In this document: positions 8,065 through 16,330 of the stretch, in pieces
Numbering within the stretch: position 1 is the stretch's first letter
Layout of the letters: every line of letters begins with the position of its first letter
NCBI GenBank assembly: GCA_018435055.1
Contig: JAHDOA010000014.1
Span: 1-38,455 of the forward strand
Length of the DNA stretch: 38,455 bases
Direction: 5' to 3'
Origin: Pelotomaculum sp.
GTDB taxonomy: Bacteria > Bacillota > Desulfotomaculia > Desulfotomaculales > Pelotomaculaceae
Made by a program: the position numbers and the translations under genes
The notes under the pieces: generated by a model
Told to the model about the DNA's origin: nothing
The model's input: the letters and a program-made list of their open reading frames with translations, nothing else
Database searches by the model: none

Positions 8065-8085
8065 GTGTAAACCAATAGTGTAAAC
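8065..8085 (+). promoter_or_regulatory. Direct-repeat operator candidate before the XRE-cupin gene
   Basis: GTGTAAAC occurs twice, at 8065-8072 and 8078-8085, 13 bp apart. The first copy extends to TGTAAACCAAT (8066-8076), which matches TGTAAACCCAT at 11785-11795 in the hydCBA promoter at 10 of 11 positions. The repeats overlap the presumed -35/spacer region, as expected for an autoregulatory repressor site. Confidence 0.5.
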
Positions 8086-8095
8086 GTGTTATAAT
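8067..8095 (+). promoter_or_regulatory. Promoter of the XRE-cupin/sensory hydrogenase operon
   Basis: A perfect TATAAT at 8090-8095 has only a weak -35 (GTAAAC at 8067-8072, 17-bp spacer). A perfect -10 with a poor -35 fits a regulated promoter. The start codon is at 8150. Confidence 0.55.
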
Positions 8096-8149
8096 TAGAA
8101 TAGCGCATGGATAGGCGCCGCAGTACCTTTAACAGGAGGTGGGTTATAA

Positions 8150-8698
8150 GTGAGTTTGGGCGCCCGGGTTAAAAGGGTAAGGACTAATAACGGTATGACT
8201 GTCCGGCAGCTCGCCGAAAAAGTAGGCCTGTCAGCCAGCTTTCTTTACCAGCTGGAGCAGGAAAAAACCTCTCCGTCTTTTTCCACCCTGAAAAGTATAG
8301 CGGCAGCCCTCAACACTAATATTACTCTTCTCATTGAAGATAATCTACCCGAGGAATGGCTAATAGTCAGAGGGAACAACTATAAGCGGGTTATCACCGG
8401 CAATTCGGGTATGGAGCTAAACCTCCTCACCTTTCTGGGATCCAGGGAAAAAAGGATGCAGCCCATGGTCTTTGAGCTGGCTCCCGGCGCTGCCAGCGCA
8501 GATATAGCGGAATACCGGGACAAGGAGCATTTTTTATACATCCTGGAGGGGGAGATAGGGGTTACTCTGGGGGATGTGAAATATCTATTGAATAAGGGAG
8601 ATGCCGCTTACTTTATCTTCGATGCACCCGGGGAATTAAGAAATGCAGGTAAGGACAAGGCTGTGGGACTCTGGGTATATAGCCCCCCCGGTACGTAA
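8150..8698 (+). CDS. XRE-family regulator with C-terminal cupin domain
   Basis: This is a 182-residue protein starting at GTG 8150 after AGGAGGTG. Residues 5-60 form an XRE helix-turn-helix (RVRTNNGMTVRQLAEKVG, then LSASFLYQLEQEKTSPSFSTL), and residues about 105-180 form a cupin_2 barrel (KEHFLYILEGE ... LNKGDAAYF). Cupin-HTH proteins of this class bind a small ligand or metal in the barrel and control neighbouring genes. It lies first in an operon with the sensory hydrogenase (37-nt gap) and divergent from a NuoE-like gene. The TGTAAACC element in its own promoter and in the hydCBA promoter makes it the best local candidate for the hydrogenase regulator. Its ligand is not known. Confidence 0.85.
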   Translation: MSLGARVKRVRTNNGMTVRQLAEKVGLSASFLYQLEQEKTSPSFSTLKSIAAALNTNITLLIEDNLPEEWLIVRGNNYKRVITGNSGMELNLLTFLGSREKRMQPMVFELAPGAASADIAEYRDKEHFLYILEGEIGVTLGDVKYLLNKGDAAYFIFDAPGELRNAGKDKAVGLWVYSPPGT

Positions 8699-8735
8699 TA
8701 AATCGGAATTTTTATTTTCGCCATGGAGGTGTGAT

Positions 8736-10454
8736 ATGGAACTAATATCTACAAATGAAGCCCGGTGCAGGGATTGCTACAAATGCGTCCGCGAATGCCC
8801 GGTCAAGGCTATTAGAATTAAAAACGTATCAGGATCCGAGGCCCAAAGGGCGGAAGTAATGGAAGAGCGTTGCGTTCACGACGGCAGGTGCGTACTTGTC
8901 TGCCCCCAGCAGGCTAAAAAGGTGCGAAACGACGTAGACAAGGTTAAAGAACTGATCTCTTCGGGGCGGGCGGTTGTTGCCAGCCTGGCGCCTTCATTTG
9001 CGGCGGGGTTCCCTTTAAGGCCGGGCCGGGTGGTGTCAGCCCTTAGAAAGTTGGGGTTCGCCGGCGTGCAGGAGACGTCCTATGGCGCTGAACTGGTGGC
9101 GGTGGAGCATAAAAAGCTGCCTGCCGGCCGGACTTATCTCTCCAGCGCCTGTTCTTCGGTGGTCAGCCTGGTGGAAAAACATTTCCCGGATTTGATTCCA
9201 AACCTGTCCCCGATCGTATCTCCCATGATCGCCCATGCCAGGATAATAAAATCAATGGAGCCCGAAGCCGCGGTGGTTTTTATCGGCCCCTGCATAGCCA
9301 AGAAGGATGAGGCGGAAGAAAAACAGTACCAGGGCGTTGTTGACGCAGTGCTTGATTTCGGGGAGATCTGGGAATGGATGCAAGAAGAAATATCCGATTT
9401 CAAAAATTTGCCGGCTGAATTCAAGGAGGAATTTGACGGGCCGCGGGCAGATACCGGTAAATTATTTCCGCTCGACGGGGGCATGCTGCGTACCGCGGGC
9501 ATGAGCATGGACAGGCTTGACGACAAAGTGATGGTTATTTCCGGTTTTGAAAATTGTATGGAGATGCTGAGACATCTCCAGTTGGGCCGGGTCTGCAAGG
9601 TAGGTCTGATAGAACTGCTGGCCTGCCCCGGCGGATGTATCAGTGGACCGATGACAGTCAATGAGGAAGACATTTTTATCAAAAAACAAAGAATTATTGA
9701 TTACTTCAATAGGAACCGTCCTGGGGAAAACAGCCAGGCGCCACCGAATTTAAGGGATATCAATCTTTACCGCACTTATTCCAACCGGCGGGTCCCCCTT
9801 CCTGAACCCAGTGAGGCGGAATTAAACGAGATATTTGCCCGCACCGGGAAGACCAAACCGGAAGACAGGCTGAACTGCGGCTCCTGCGGGTATCCTACCT
9901 GCAGGGACAAAGCTGTCGCGGTTTACCAGGGTTTTGCTGAGCTGAAGATGTGCATCCCTTATATGAGGGAGAGGGCTGAATCGGTTTCCAACCGGGTCTT
10001 TGCTTCTATGCCGAATGGTATTATTATAGTGAACCGGGAGCTAAAAATCCTGGAAATAAATGATATGGCCAGGAAGATGCTGGGTATACCGGGCAAAGAT
10101 CCCAAGGGTGAGGATCTGTCCCTGTACATGGACCCCGCTAATTTTCACCAGGTGTCGGTTAACGATTCAGTGTTAAACCTTACTATGAATTATGAACAAA
10201 AGGACCTGATCACCAGGGAGATCATATTCCCCCTGGGACCCGAAGAGATTGCCGGCATATTTATTGACATCACCGCGGATAGTAAACGGGAGGAACAGCA
10301 AGACCTCCTGAACAATGAAACAATCAAAAGGGCCGAGGAAGTAATCTCCAAGCAGATGCAAGTGGCCCAGGAAATAGCCGGCCTGCTCGGTGAGACTACG
10401 GCAGATACTAAAGTGCAGCTGACAAAGCTGATTAAACTTGTGAAAAATAAATGA
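8736..10454 (+). CDS. Sensory-type [FeFe] hydrogenase with ferredoxin, 4Fe-4S (Fes) and PAS domains
   Basis: This is a 572-residue protein. The start chosen is ATG 8736 after GGAGGTG; the open frame extends further up but overlaps the previous gene and lacks a ribosome site. It has an N-terminal ferredoxin (Cys11, 14, 17, 21, then CVHDGRCVLVCP), an H-cluster domain (about 75-350), a Fes-type cluster (Cys381, 384, 389 and a Cys near 406) and a PAS domain (about 420-520). The H-cluster motifs are reduced: SSACSS (Ala138, Cys139), GPCIAKKDE (Cys186) and CPGGC (Cys297, Cys301). The four Cys that hold the [4Fe-4S] sub-cluster remain, but the proton-relay Cys of catalytic enzymes (Cys299 in CpI) is Ala. 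That is the pattern of HydS-type H2 sensors. It probably reports H2 through PAS to the phosphatase encoded next. Confidence 0.85.
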   Translation: MELISTNEARCRDCYKCVRECPVKAIRIKNVSGSEAQRAEVMEERCVHDGRCVLVCPQQAKKVRNDVDKVKELISSGRAVVASLAPSFAAGFPLRPGRVVSALRKLGFAGVQETSYGAELVAVEHKKLPAGRTYLSSACSSVVSLVEKHFPDLIPNLSPIVSPMIAHARIIKSMEPEAAVVFIGPCIAKKDEAEEKQYQGVVDAVLDFGEIWEWMQEEISDFKNLPAEFKEEFDGPRADTGKLFPLDGGMLRTAGMSMDRLDDKVMVISGFENCMEMLRHLQLGRVCKVGLIELLACPGGCISGPMTVNEEDIFIKKQRIIDYFNRNRPGENSQAPPNLRDINLYRTYSNRRVPLPEPSEAELNEIFARTGKTKPEDRLNCGSCGYPTCRDKAVAVYQGFAELKMCIPYMRERAESVSNRVFASMPNGIIIVNRELKILEINDMARKMLGIPGKDPKGEDLSLYMDPANFHQVSVNDSVLNLTMNYEQKDLITREIIFPLGPEEIAGIFIDITADSKREEQQDLLNNETIKRAEEVISKQMQVAQEIAGLLGETTADTKVQLTKLIKLVKNK

Positions 10455-10486
10455 TTATTGATTAACTGGCAGGCAGAGGATGACTA

Positions 10487-11635
10487 ATGAAAATAGCGGT
10501 AGATGTGGGCATATCTCAACTAAAAAAACACGGAGAAGAACTTTGCGGCGACAGTGTTGAGCTGGCCATAAACGACGGCGTCGCTACCATAATGTTGTCG
10601 GATGGGCTGGGAAGCGGTGTCAAAGCCAATATTCTTTCCAGGCTCACCACTAAAACAGCAGTAAGAATGATTACCCGGGGGGCCGCTCTCGAGGAAGTCA
10701 TAGAGACCCTGGCCAAAACACTGCCCAAAGTAAGGGGCCACGCCTACAGTACCTTCGGCATACTTGAAATATTCACCAGCGAGGGAACTGCCCGCCTGGT
10801 GGAATACGACACCCCGGAGACCTTTGTGGGCAATGCGGGGAAACTGAAGCAAATAAAAAGAATTAAAAAGGATATGGCTGGAAAGGTTATACATCAGTCA
10901 ACGTTTTCACTGGAAAGCGGTGACTGGATCATACTTGTTTCCGACGGTGTGCTTCATGCCGGGGCAAACGGTGTGTGGAATATGGACTGGGACTGGAAAG
11001 GTTTTTCAGACTTCTTCTGCAGCAAGGTGCCGTTTGTTGACGACGCGCCTGACTGCGCCCGGATAATTGCGGACCACTGCAACAGCCTGTACGGGTCATA
11101 TCCGGCAGACGACGCCAGTGTTGCGGTAGTCAAAATCAGGGAGCCCCGTTTTCTAAACATATTAATTGGGCCGCCTCACTCCAGGGACGACGACTTCAGG
11201 GCGGTAAACCGGTTGATGGACAGGGACGGCGTCAAGGTTGTGTGCGGCGGCTCAACTGCCAACATGGTGGGCCGTGTCCTGGAACGGCAGGTGAGGGTAG
11301 ACCTGAAATCCACCTGTGACAGGGTACCCCCGACAGGAATTATTGAAGGTGTCGACCTGGTTACAGAAGGGGTCCTAACCATGGCCTACAGCCTGGAGCT
11401 ATTAAGGACCGGCGTAACCGTCAACCAACTGCGCTCCAATAGGGATGGGGCCAGCCGGCTGGCGATTTTATTGCTGGAAGCGGACAGCTTGAATTTCCTC
11501 GTGGGGACTTCAGTTAACAGTACCCAGCAGATAAACGAAAGCTCTTCAAGGGTTTTATTAAAAAAACAGGTAATAAACGACCTGATTAATTTTCTGAAGG
11601 AAAAGGGGAAGAAAGTTACTTTAGAATATTTTTAG
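10487..11635 (+). CDS. SpoIIE/PP2C-type serine phosphatase
   Basis: This 382-residue protein has a SpoIIE-type PP2C domain (about 1-220) with metal-binding acidic motifs MLSDGLGSG (Asp39), VSDGVLHAG (Asp153) and YPADDASVAVV (Asp208/209), so catalysis looks intact. A C-terminal region of about 150 residues (from FLNILIGPPHSRDD) has no domain I can name. No signal peptide or membrane segment is present. It follows the sensory hydrogenase by 32 nt and ends at a strong terminator, making it the last gene of the regulator operon. The inferred role is to turn a hydrogenase/PAS signal into dephosphorylation of a partner, perhaps an anti-sigma antagonist or another phosphoprotein. No partner kinase is present in the window. 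Confidence 0.85.
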   Translation: MKIAVDVGISQLKKHGEELCGDSVELAINDGVATIMLSDGLGSGVKANILSRLTTKTAVRMITRGAALEEVIETLAKTLPKVRGHAYSTFGILEIFTSEGTARLVEYDTPETFVGNAGKLKQIKRIKKDMAGKVIHQSTFSLESGDWIILVSDGVLHAGANGVWNMDWDWKGFSDFFCSKVPFVDDAPDCARIIADHCNSLYGSYPADDASVAVVKIREPRFLNILIGPPHSRDDDFRAVNRLMDRDGVKVVCGGSTANMVGRVLERQVRVDLKSTCDRVPPTGIIEGVDLVTEGVLTMAYSLELLRTGVTVNQLRSNRDGASRLAILLLEADSLNFLVGTSVNSTQQINESSSRVLLKKQVINDLINFLKEKGKKVTLEYF

Positions 11636-11658
11636 ACGACATAAAATTTTCCTGTTTA

Positions 11659-11702
11659 GCCCTGCCGGAAACCCCCAAGGGTTGCCCGGCAGGGCTTTTT
11701 TT
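11659..11702 (+). terminator. Rho-independent terminator of the regulator operon
   Basis: A perfect 10-bp GC-rich stem GCCCTGCCGG (11659-11668) / CCGGCAGGGC (11686-11695) is followed by seven T. It separates the regulator operon from hydCBA. Confidence 0.95.
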
Positions 11703-11776
11703 GTAGGCGCTGGTTTCATATATGCTAAGTGCTGCTATTAATTTTTAAAATTTTGCTTATATTTTTACAATGCCAG

Positions 11777-11805
11777 TTGACATATGTAAACCCATGTCAT
11801 ATATT
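11777..11805 (+). promoter_or_regulatory. Promoter of hydCBA
   Basis: TTGACA (11777-11782), a 17-bp spacer and TATATT (11800-11805) give a near-consensus sigma-A promoter. The operator candidate lies inside the spacer. The transcript would start near 11812, about 55 nt before the hydC ATG. Confidence 0.85.
11778..11799. promoter_or_regulatory. Operator candidate inside the hydCBA promoter
   Basis: The inverted repeat TGACAT (11778-11783) / ATGTCA (11794-11799) encloses TGTAAACCCAT (11785-11795). This element is shared with the control region of the XRE-cupin gene. Its place between -35 and -10 predicts repression by blocking RNA polymerase. Confidence 0.5.
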
Positions 11806-11822
11806 TAAATAGTCAGATAATA

Positions 11823-11839
11823 ACCCGGAGAAAACGGGT
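11823..11839 (+). promoter_or_regulatory. Small 5'-UTR hairpin before hydC
   Basis: ACCCG (11823-11827) pairs with CGGGT (11835-11839) around a purine-rich seven-base loop in the hydC leader, 27 nt before the start codon. It may tune message stability or translation. No T-run follows it. Confidence 0.35.
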
Positions 11840-11866
11840 GAAAAACCTCGGGGGTGAGAGACGCCT

Positions 11867-12391
11867 ATGGACAGAAAATTTGAAAGGCTGCAGGAAATCA
11901 TTGAAAGCCATGGAGGCAGGGTCTCCCATTTAATTGCCATTTTACAGGAGGTGCAGGAAGAATACCGTTACTTGCCTGAAGAGGTGCTAACTTATATCGC
12001 TACGGCTATGAACATATCACCGGCCACAGTATATGGGGTCGCCACTTTTTATACACAGTTTTCGCTAATACCCAAGGGAAAGTATGTTATCAGGGTTTGT
12101 GACGGTACAGCCTGCCACGTAAGGGGTGCAGAACCCATTCATTTCGCTCTGCGGGAGGATCTGGCGCTGCCTAAAGGCGATTCGACCACTCCGGACATGC
12201 AGTTCACTGTGGAGACAGTCTCCTGTCTTGGCGCCTGCGGACTGGCGCCGGTGGTTGTGATTAACGGCGACGAGGTGCATGGCCAGACAACACCGGAATC
12301 AATATTGGGGGCTGTAAAAAAGATTGTATCCCGGGAGCAGCTGAAAGAAAACAAAAACTCCTCCGAAACGGGGTGTTGTCAAAATGCTTAA
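11867..12391 (+). CDS. hydC: NAD-linked [FeFe] hydrogenase, HydC (NuoE-like) subunit
   Basis: This 174-residue protein has an N-terminal helical bundle and a thioredoxin-like domain carrying the [2Fe-2S] cluster at Cys78, Cys83, Cys120 and Cys124 (CDGTAC ... CLGAC). It is the usual small subunit of the cytoplasmic trimeric or tetrameric hydrogenases that couple NADH and ferredoxin to H2. GGGGGTGAGAG precedes the ATG. Its stop overlaps the hydB start (ATG at 12384), so the two are translationally coupled. The last 15 residues are polar and end in a Cys-rich tail (GCCQNA), a minor oddity. Confidence 0.93.
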   Translation: MDRKFERLQEIIESHGGRVSHLIAILQEVQEEYRYLPEEVLTYIATAMNISPATVYGVATFYTQFSLIPKGKYVIRVCDGTACHVRGAEPIHFALREDLALPKGDSTTPDMQFTVETVSCLGACGLAPVVVINGDEVHGQTTPESILGAVKKIVSREQLKENKNSSETGCCQNA

Positions 12392-14267
12392 TTCCAGATT
12401 AGAACTGGATACCTTAAAGAAAAAAGCTCTAGCCGATATCGGCAGTAAGGAAAAAAGAATCCTGGTCTGCGCGGGTACCGGGTGTGTCGCCAACGGTTCT
12501 TTGAAAGTATTCGAGCTCTTCCAGCAACTGCTGGGCGAAAAGCCTGAACTGGCGGTCAGCCTGGCGTTGGAGAAAGAACATTCTCACCAGGGAGTCAGCG
12601 CTCATACCAGCGGCTGCCACGGCTTCTGCCAGATGGGCCCCCTGGTCAGGATCGAGCCCCGGGGAACGCTTTATTGCAAGGTCCAGCCCGGAGATGTCGC
12701 TGAAATTTTCGAGGAACACATTATAAACAACAGGTTGGTTTCCAGACTTCTTTACCATGATGACAAAAACCAGTTGCCTATAGAAACTCAGGACGAAATC
12801 CCTTTTTATAAAAACCAGTTCAGAGTCGCCCTGGCGAACTGCGGGCGTATTGACCCGGACGACATCAAGGACTACATTGCCCACGACGGGTATCAGCCTC
12901 TCGCCAAGGTGCTGTTTGAAATGACACCGGACGAGGTAATCAAGGAAGTACTGGATTCAGGCCTGCGGGGCAGGGGCGGCGGCGGTTTCCCTACCGGAAG
13001 AAAATGGCTGTTCGCCCGTGAAGCCGGCGGGGAAAAGAAATACATTGTATGCAACGGTGACGAGGGAGACCCGGGCGCCTTCATGGACCGCAGCGTCATG
13101 GAAGGCGACCCGCACAGGATCATCGAGGGCATGATGCTGGCCGGCTACGCGGTGGGCGCCGACGAGGGTTACATATACGTCAGGGCTGAATACCCGCTGG
13201 CAGTTAAGCGGCTGCACAATGCGGTGGAAACAGCCGTTAGATACGGTATGCTGGGTGAGAATATACTGGGCAGCGGCTTCAGTTTTAAGGTTAACATAAA
13301 AGAAGGGGCCGGCGCTTTCGTTTGCGGGGAAGAGACTGCCCTGATCGCCTCCATAGAAGGAGAGCGCGGGATGCCCAGGCCCAGACCCCCCTTCCCGGCT
13401 GTCAGCGGCCTCTGGGGTTGCCCCACAGTCATAAACAACGTGGAAACCCTGGCCAACTTGCCGTCCATAATACTGAAGGGCGCGGGGTGGTTTAGCAACA
13501 TAGGCGTTACCACCAGCACCGGCACCAAGACTTTTGCTTTGGCCGGCCAGGTGGCCCATACCGGTCTGGTGGAAGTCCCCATGGGCCTTACTTTAAAGGA
13601 AATAGTATTTGACATCGGCGGCGGGCTCCGGGACAATAAGGTTTTTAAGGCTGTGCAGATAGGAGGTCCCTCCGGGGGCTGCCTCACCAGGGAGCACCTT
13701 GATCTGCCTCTTGATTACGATTCTTTACAGAAGGCAGGGGCGATGGTAGGTTCCGGCGGTCTGGTGGTGATGGGTGAAGACACCTGCATGGTGGAAGTAG
13801 CCAAATTTTTCATGGGTTTTGTCCAGAATGAATCCTGCGGCAAGTGTGTACCATGCCGTGAAGGTACCAGGGGAATGCTGGAGCTGCTCAATCGGATAGC
13901 AAACGGCAGCGGAACGGAAGAAGACCTGTCGTTGCTGGAAGAACTGGCGCTGATAGTTAAAGACGGTTCTCTTTGCGGGCTGGGCAAAACTTCTCCCAAC
14001 CCTGTACTGACCACGCTCAGGTACTTTAGATCCGAATACGAGGCCCATGTGAGGGACAAGAAGTGCCCGGCCGGAGTATGCAAGGACCTGCTTGACTACC
14101 GGATCGATCCCTCCTTGTGCAAGGGGTGCGGGTTGTGTAAGAAGCTCTGTCCGGCCGACGCCATATCCGGGGAGAGAAAAGAGCCCCACTGGATAGACCT
14201 GGAAAAATGTATTAAATGCGGGACCTGTATCAGCAAGTGCAAATTCGGCTCAATAGTCACTAACTAG
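12384..14267 (+). CDS. hydB: NAD-linked [FeFe] hydrogenase, HydB (NuoF-like) flavoprotein subunit
   Basis: This 627-residue protein starts with a [2Fe-2S] thioredoxin-like domain (CAGTGC ... SGCHGFC). Then come the NuoF core with an NADH-binding GRGGGGFPTGRKW, the FMN site CNGDEGDPGAFMDR and GAGAFVCGEETALIASIEG, an SLBB domain, and the N3-type [4Fe-4S] motif ESCGKCVPCREGT with a further Cys in GSLCGLG. It ends with two ferredoxin clusters (CKGCGLCKKLCP, CIKCGTCISKCK). This is the standard architecture of bifurcating-hydrogenase HydB: it exchanges electrons with NAD(H) at FMN and passes them through the Fe-S chain. It overlaps hydC by 8 nt and lies 16 nt before hydA. Confidence 0.94.
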   Translation: MLNSRLELDTLKKKALADIGSKEKRILVCAGTGCVANGSLKVFELFQQLLGEKPELAVSLALEKEHSHQGVSAHTSGCHGFCQMGPLVRIEPRGTLYCKVQPGDVAEIFEEHIINNRLVSRLLYHDDKNQLPIETQDEIPFYKNQFRVALANCGRIDPDDIKDYIAHDGYQPLAKVLFEMTPDEVIKEVLDSGLRGRGGGGFPTGRKWLFAREAGGEKKYIVCNGDEGDPGAFMDRSVMEGDPHRIIEGMMLAGYAVGADEGYIYVRAEYPLAVKRLHNAVETAVRYGMLGENILGSGFSFKVNIKEGAGAFVCGEETALIASIEGERGMPRPRPPFPAVSGLWGCPTVINNVETLANLPSIILKGAGWFSNIGVTTSTGTKTFALAGQVAHTGLVEVPMGLTLKEIVFDIGGGLRDNKVFKAVQIGGPSGGCLTREHLDLPLDYDSLQKAGAMVGSGGLVVMGEDTCMVEVAKFFMGFVQNESCGKCVPCREGTRGMLELLNRIANGSGTEEDLSLLEELALIVKDGSLCGLGKTSPNPVLTTLRYFRSEYEAHVRDKKCPAGVCKDLLDYRIDPSLCKGCGLCKKLCPADAISGERKEPHWIDLEKCIKCGTCISKCKFGSIVTN

Positions 14268-14283
14268 GGAGGGGGCTGTATTT

Positions 14284-16308
14284 ATGAGTAGCAACGGAAA
14301 ACTGACCATAGACGGGCTGGAAATAGAAATCCGGGGAGAGAAAAACCTGCTGGAATTAATCCGCAGGGCAGGAATTAATCTACCCACCTTCTGCTACCAC
14401 TCTGAGCTAAGTGTTTACGGGGCGTGCCGCCTCTGTCTGGTGGAGACCGATAAAATGGGCCTGGTGGCTGCCTGCTCAACCCCTCCCCAGGAAGGGATGA
14501 TTGTCAAAACTAATACCCTGCGGACCCGGCGGCTGCGTAAAATGGTCATCGAACTCCTGCTGGCCAACCACGAGAGGGAGTGTACCACCTGCTCGAGGAG
14601 CGGCAGGTGCAAACTGCAGCTGCTGGCCCAACAGTTGGGGGTAAAGGAAGTAAGGTTCGGCAAGCGGGATAAAAAGCTGCCTTTAGATTTGACCAGCCCC
14701 GCGATAGTAAAAGATCCCAACAAATGCATACTTTGCGGTGACTGTGTCCGCATGTGCAAGGAAGTACAAGGACTGGGGATCTGGGACTTTGCCCACCGCG
14801 GTTCTAAGACGGTGGTTACCACGGCTTTTAACAAGGAACTATCCGATGTGGCCTGCGTTAACTGCGGACAGTGTGTTTCTGTATGCCCGACCGGAGCGCT
14901 TACTGTAAAAAGTGAAATCGACAAGGTCTGGAATGCGATACATAACCCTGATCAGACTGTTGTGGTTCAGATAGCCCCTGCGGTCCGGGTCGCTCTGGGA
15001 GAAGAATTTGGGCTGGGCGCGGAAGACGTCACGGGTAAAATCGTTGCCGGACTGAAGCTGATTGGGGTTGACAGGGTGTTCGATACTCTGTTTGCCGCCG
15101 ATATGACCACTATAGAAGAATCAAACGAGTTTCTGGAACGCCTCGCGAAAAATGAAAACCTGCCCATCTTTACCTCCTGCTGCCCTGGCTGGATAAAGTA
15201 TTGCGAGCAGTTTCACGCCGAGCTTCTGCCCAATGTTTCAAGCTGCCGTTCGCCGCAGCAGATGTTCGGGTCGGTAGTTAAAAAATACTATGCCAAAAAG
15301 CTGGATAAGCGGCCGGAAGAAATGTTTGTGGTATCGATAATGCCCTGCGTGGCTAAAAAATTCGAAGCCCAAAGGCCGGAATTTACTACAGAAGGAGCTC
15401 CTGACGTCGACGCAGTGCTGACCACGGTGGAAATCGCCCGGATGTTCAAGGAAGCCTCCATAGATTTCACAGCGCTGGCAAACAAGGCCTTCGATAATCC
15501 GCTGGGTGTAGGCTCCGGGGCCGCCCTCATCTTTGGGGCGTCCGGCGGTGTAATGGAATCAGTGGTACGCTATGTGGCAGGGCTTACCGGGGGCGACGAA
15601 GTAGGACGCATTGATTTCCTGCCGGTGCGGGGCATGGAGGGGATCAAAACAGCCTCTGTTGAAGTCAATGGCAGGGCTTTGCAGCTAGCTGTGGTAAACG
15701 GCCTGGGAAATACTGAAAAACTCATATCAATGATTAAATCCGGAGAAGCGACCTTCGACGCCGTAGAGGTAATGTCCTGCCCCGGCGGATGCGTTGGCGG
15801 CGGGGGACAGCCTGATATCAACGACACGGTGGCCCGTACCAGGCGGGCGGGGGAAATATATGAAATGGACAGGGTGCAGCAGCTGCATAAACCCCAGGAC
15901 AACTATTTTGTAGGCAAAGCCTTTGAAGAGTGGTTCGGCGGGGTCAACAACCAGGAAACGCACCACGCCATTCATACAACATATGTGCCGCGCCGGCGCA
16001 TAAACGGGAAACCCTTTATAGTAAACGATTCCCGGTCACAGCCCTTGCGGGTGTCGGTATGTCTTGGTACGGGCTGCTACCTCAGGGGAGCGTATGACGT
16101 AATTAAAGAATTCAATGATTTGGCGGAAAACCAGGGGATTGCCGGCCAGTTGGAACTTAACGGCACATTTTGCCTGGAGAAATGCGATAATGGTGTTTCA
16201 GTAAATATAAATGATGAGATTATTACCGGAGTTAGCCCCGAAAATGCCGGGGAGGTATTTAAGAATAAAATATCCCCACTTGTTGGTAAAACTTCGACTA
16301 AATTATAA
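14284..16308 (+). CDS. hydA: NAD-linked [FeFe] hydrogenase, HydA catalytic subunit
   Basis: This 674-residue protein has an N-terminal [2Fe-2S] domain (YGACRLC), a NuoG-type His-ligated cluster (HERECTTC ... GRC), two [4Fe-4S] clusters (CILCGDCVRMC, CVNCGQCVSVCP) and an H-cluster domain with TSCCPGW (Cys299, Cys300), MPCVAKK (Cys355) and SCPGGCVGGGG (Cys499, Cys503). All catalytic residues, including the proton-relay Cys299, are intact and coincide with Clostridium CpI numbering. A C-terminal extension (about 585-674) is a further NuoE-like [2Fe-2S] domain (Cys593, 598, 630, 634). With HydB and HydC it should form a cytoplasmic complex interconverting H2 with NADH and reduced ferredoxin. Bifurcation itself is inferred from family membership. 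GGGAGGGGG precedes the ATG. Confidence 0.95.
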   Translation: MSSNGKLTIDGLEIEIRGEKNLLELIRRAGINLPTFCYHSELSVYGACRLCLVETDKMGLVAACSTPPQEGMIVKTNTLRTRRLRKMVIELLLANHERECTTCSRSGRCKLQLLAQQLGVKEVRFGKRDKKLPLDLTSPAIVKDPNKCILCGDCVRMCKEVQGLGIWDFAHRGSKTVVTTAFNKELSDVACVNCGQCVSVCPTGALTVKSEIDKVWNAIHNPDQTVVVQIAPAVRVALGEEFGLGAEDVTGKIVAGLKLIGVDRVFDTLFAADMTTIEESNEFLERLAKNENLPIFTSCCPGWIKYCEQFHAELLPNVSSCRSPQQMFGSVVKKYYAKKLDKRPEEMFVVSIMPCVAKKFEAQRPEFTTEGAPDVDAVLTTVEIARMFKEASIDFTALANKAFDNPLGVGSGAALIFGASGGVMESVVRYVAGLTGGDEVGRIDFLPVRGMEGIKTASVEVNGRALQLAVVNGLGNTEKLISMIKSGEATFDAVEVMSCPGGCVGGGGQPDINDTVARTRRAGEIYEMDRVQQLHKPQDNYFVGKAFEEWFGGVNNQETHHAIHTTYVPRRRINGKPFIVNDSRSQPLRVSVCLGTGCYLRGAYDVIKEFNDLAENQGIAGQLELNGTFCLEKCDNGVSVNINDEIITGVSPENAGEVFKNKISPLVGKTSTKL

Positions 16309-16330
16309 CCCCCAAAATACTCCTTTCCAA

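Noticed and set aside
12893-14189. Long antisense ORFs within hydB
   Set aside because: These are shadows of a GC-rich coding frame with no start signals or domains, opposite an unmistakable NuoF-like protein.
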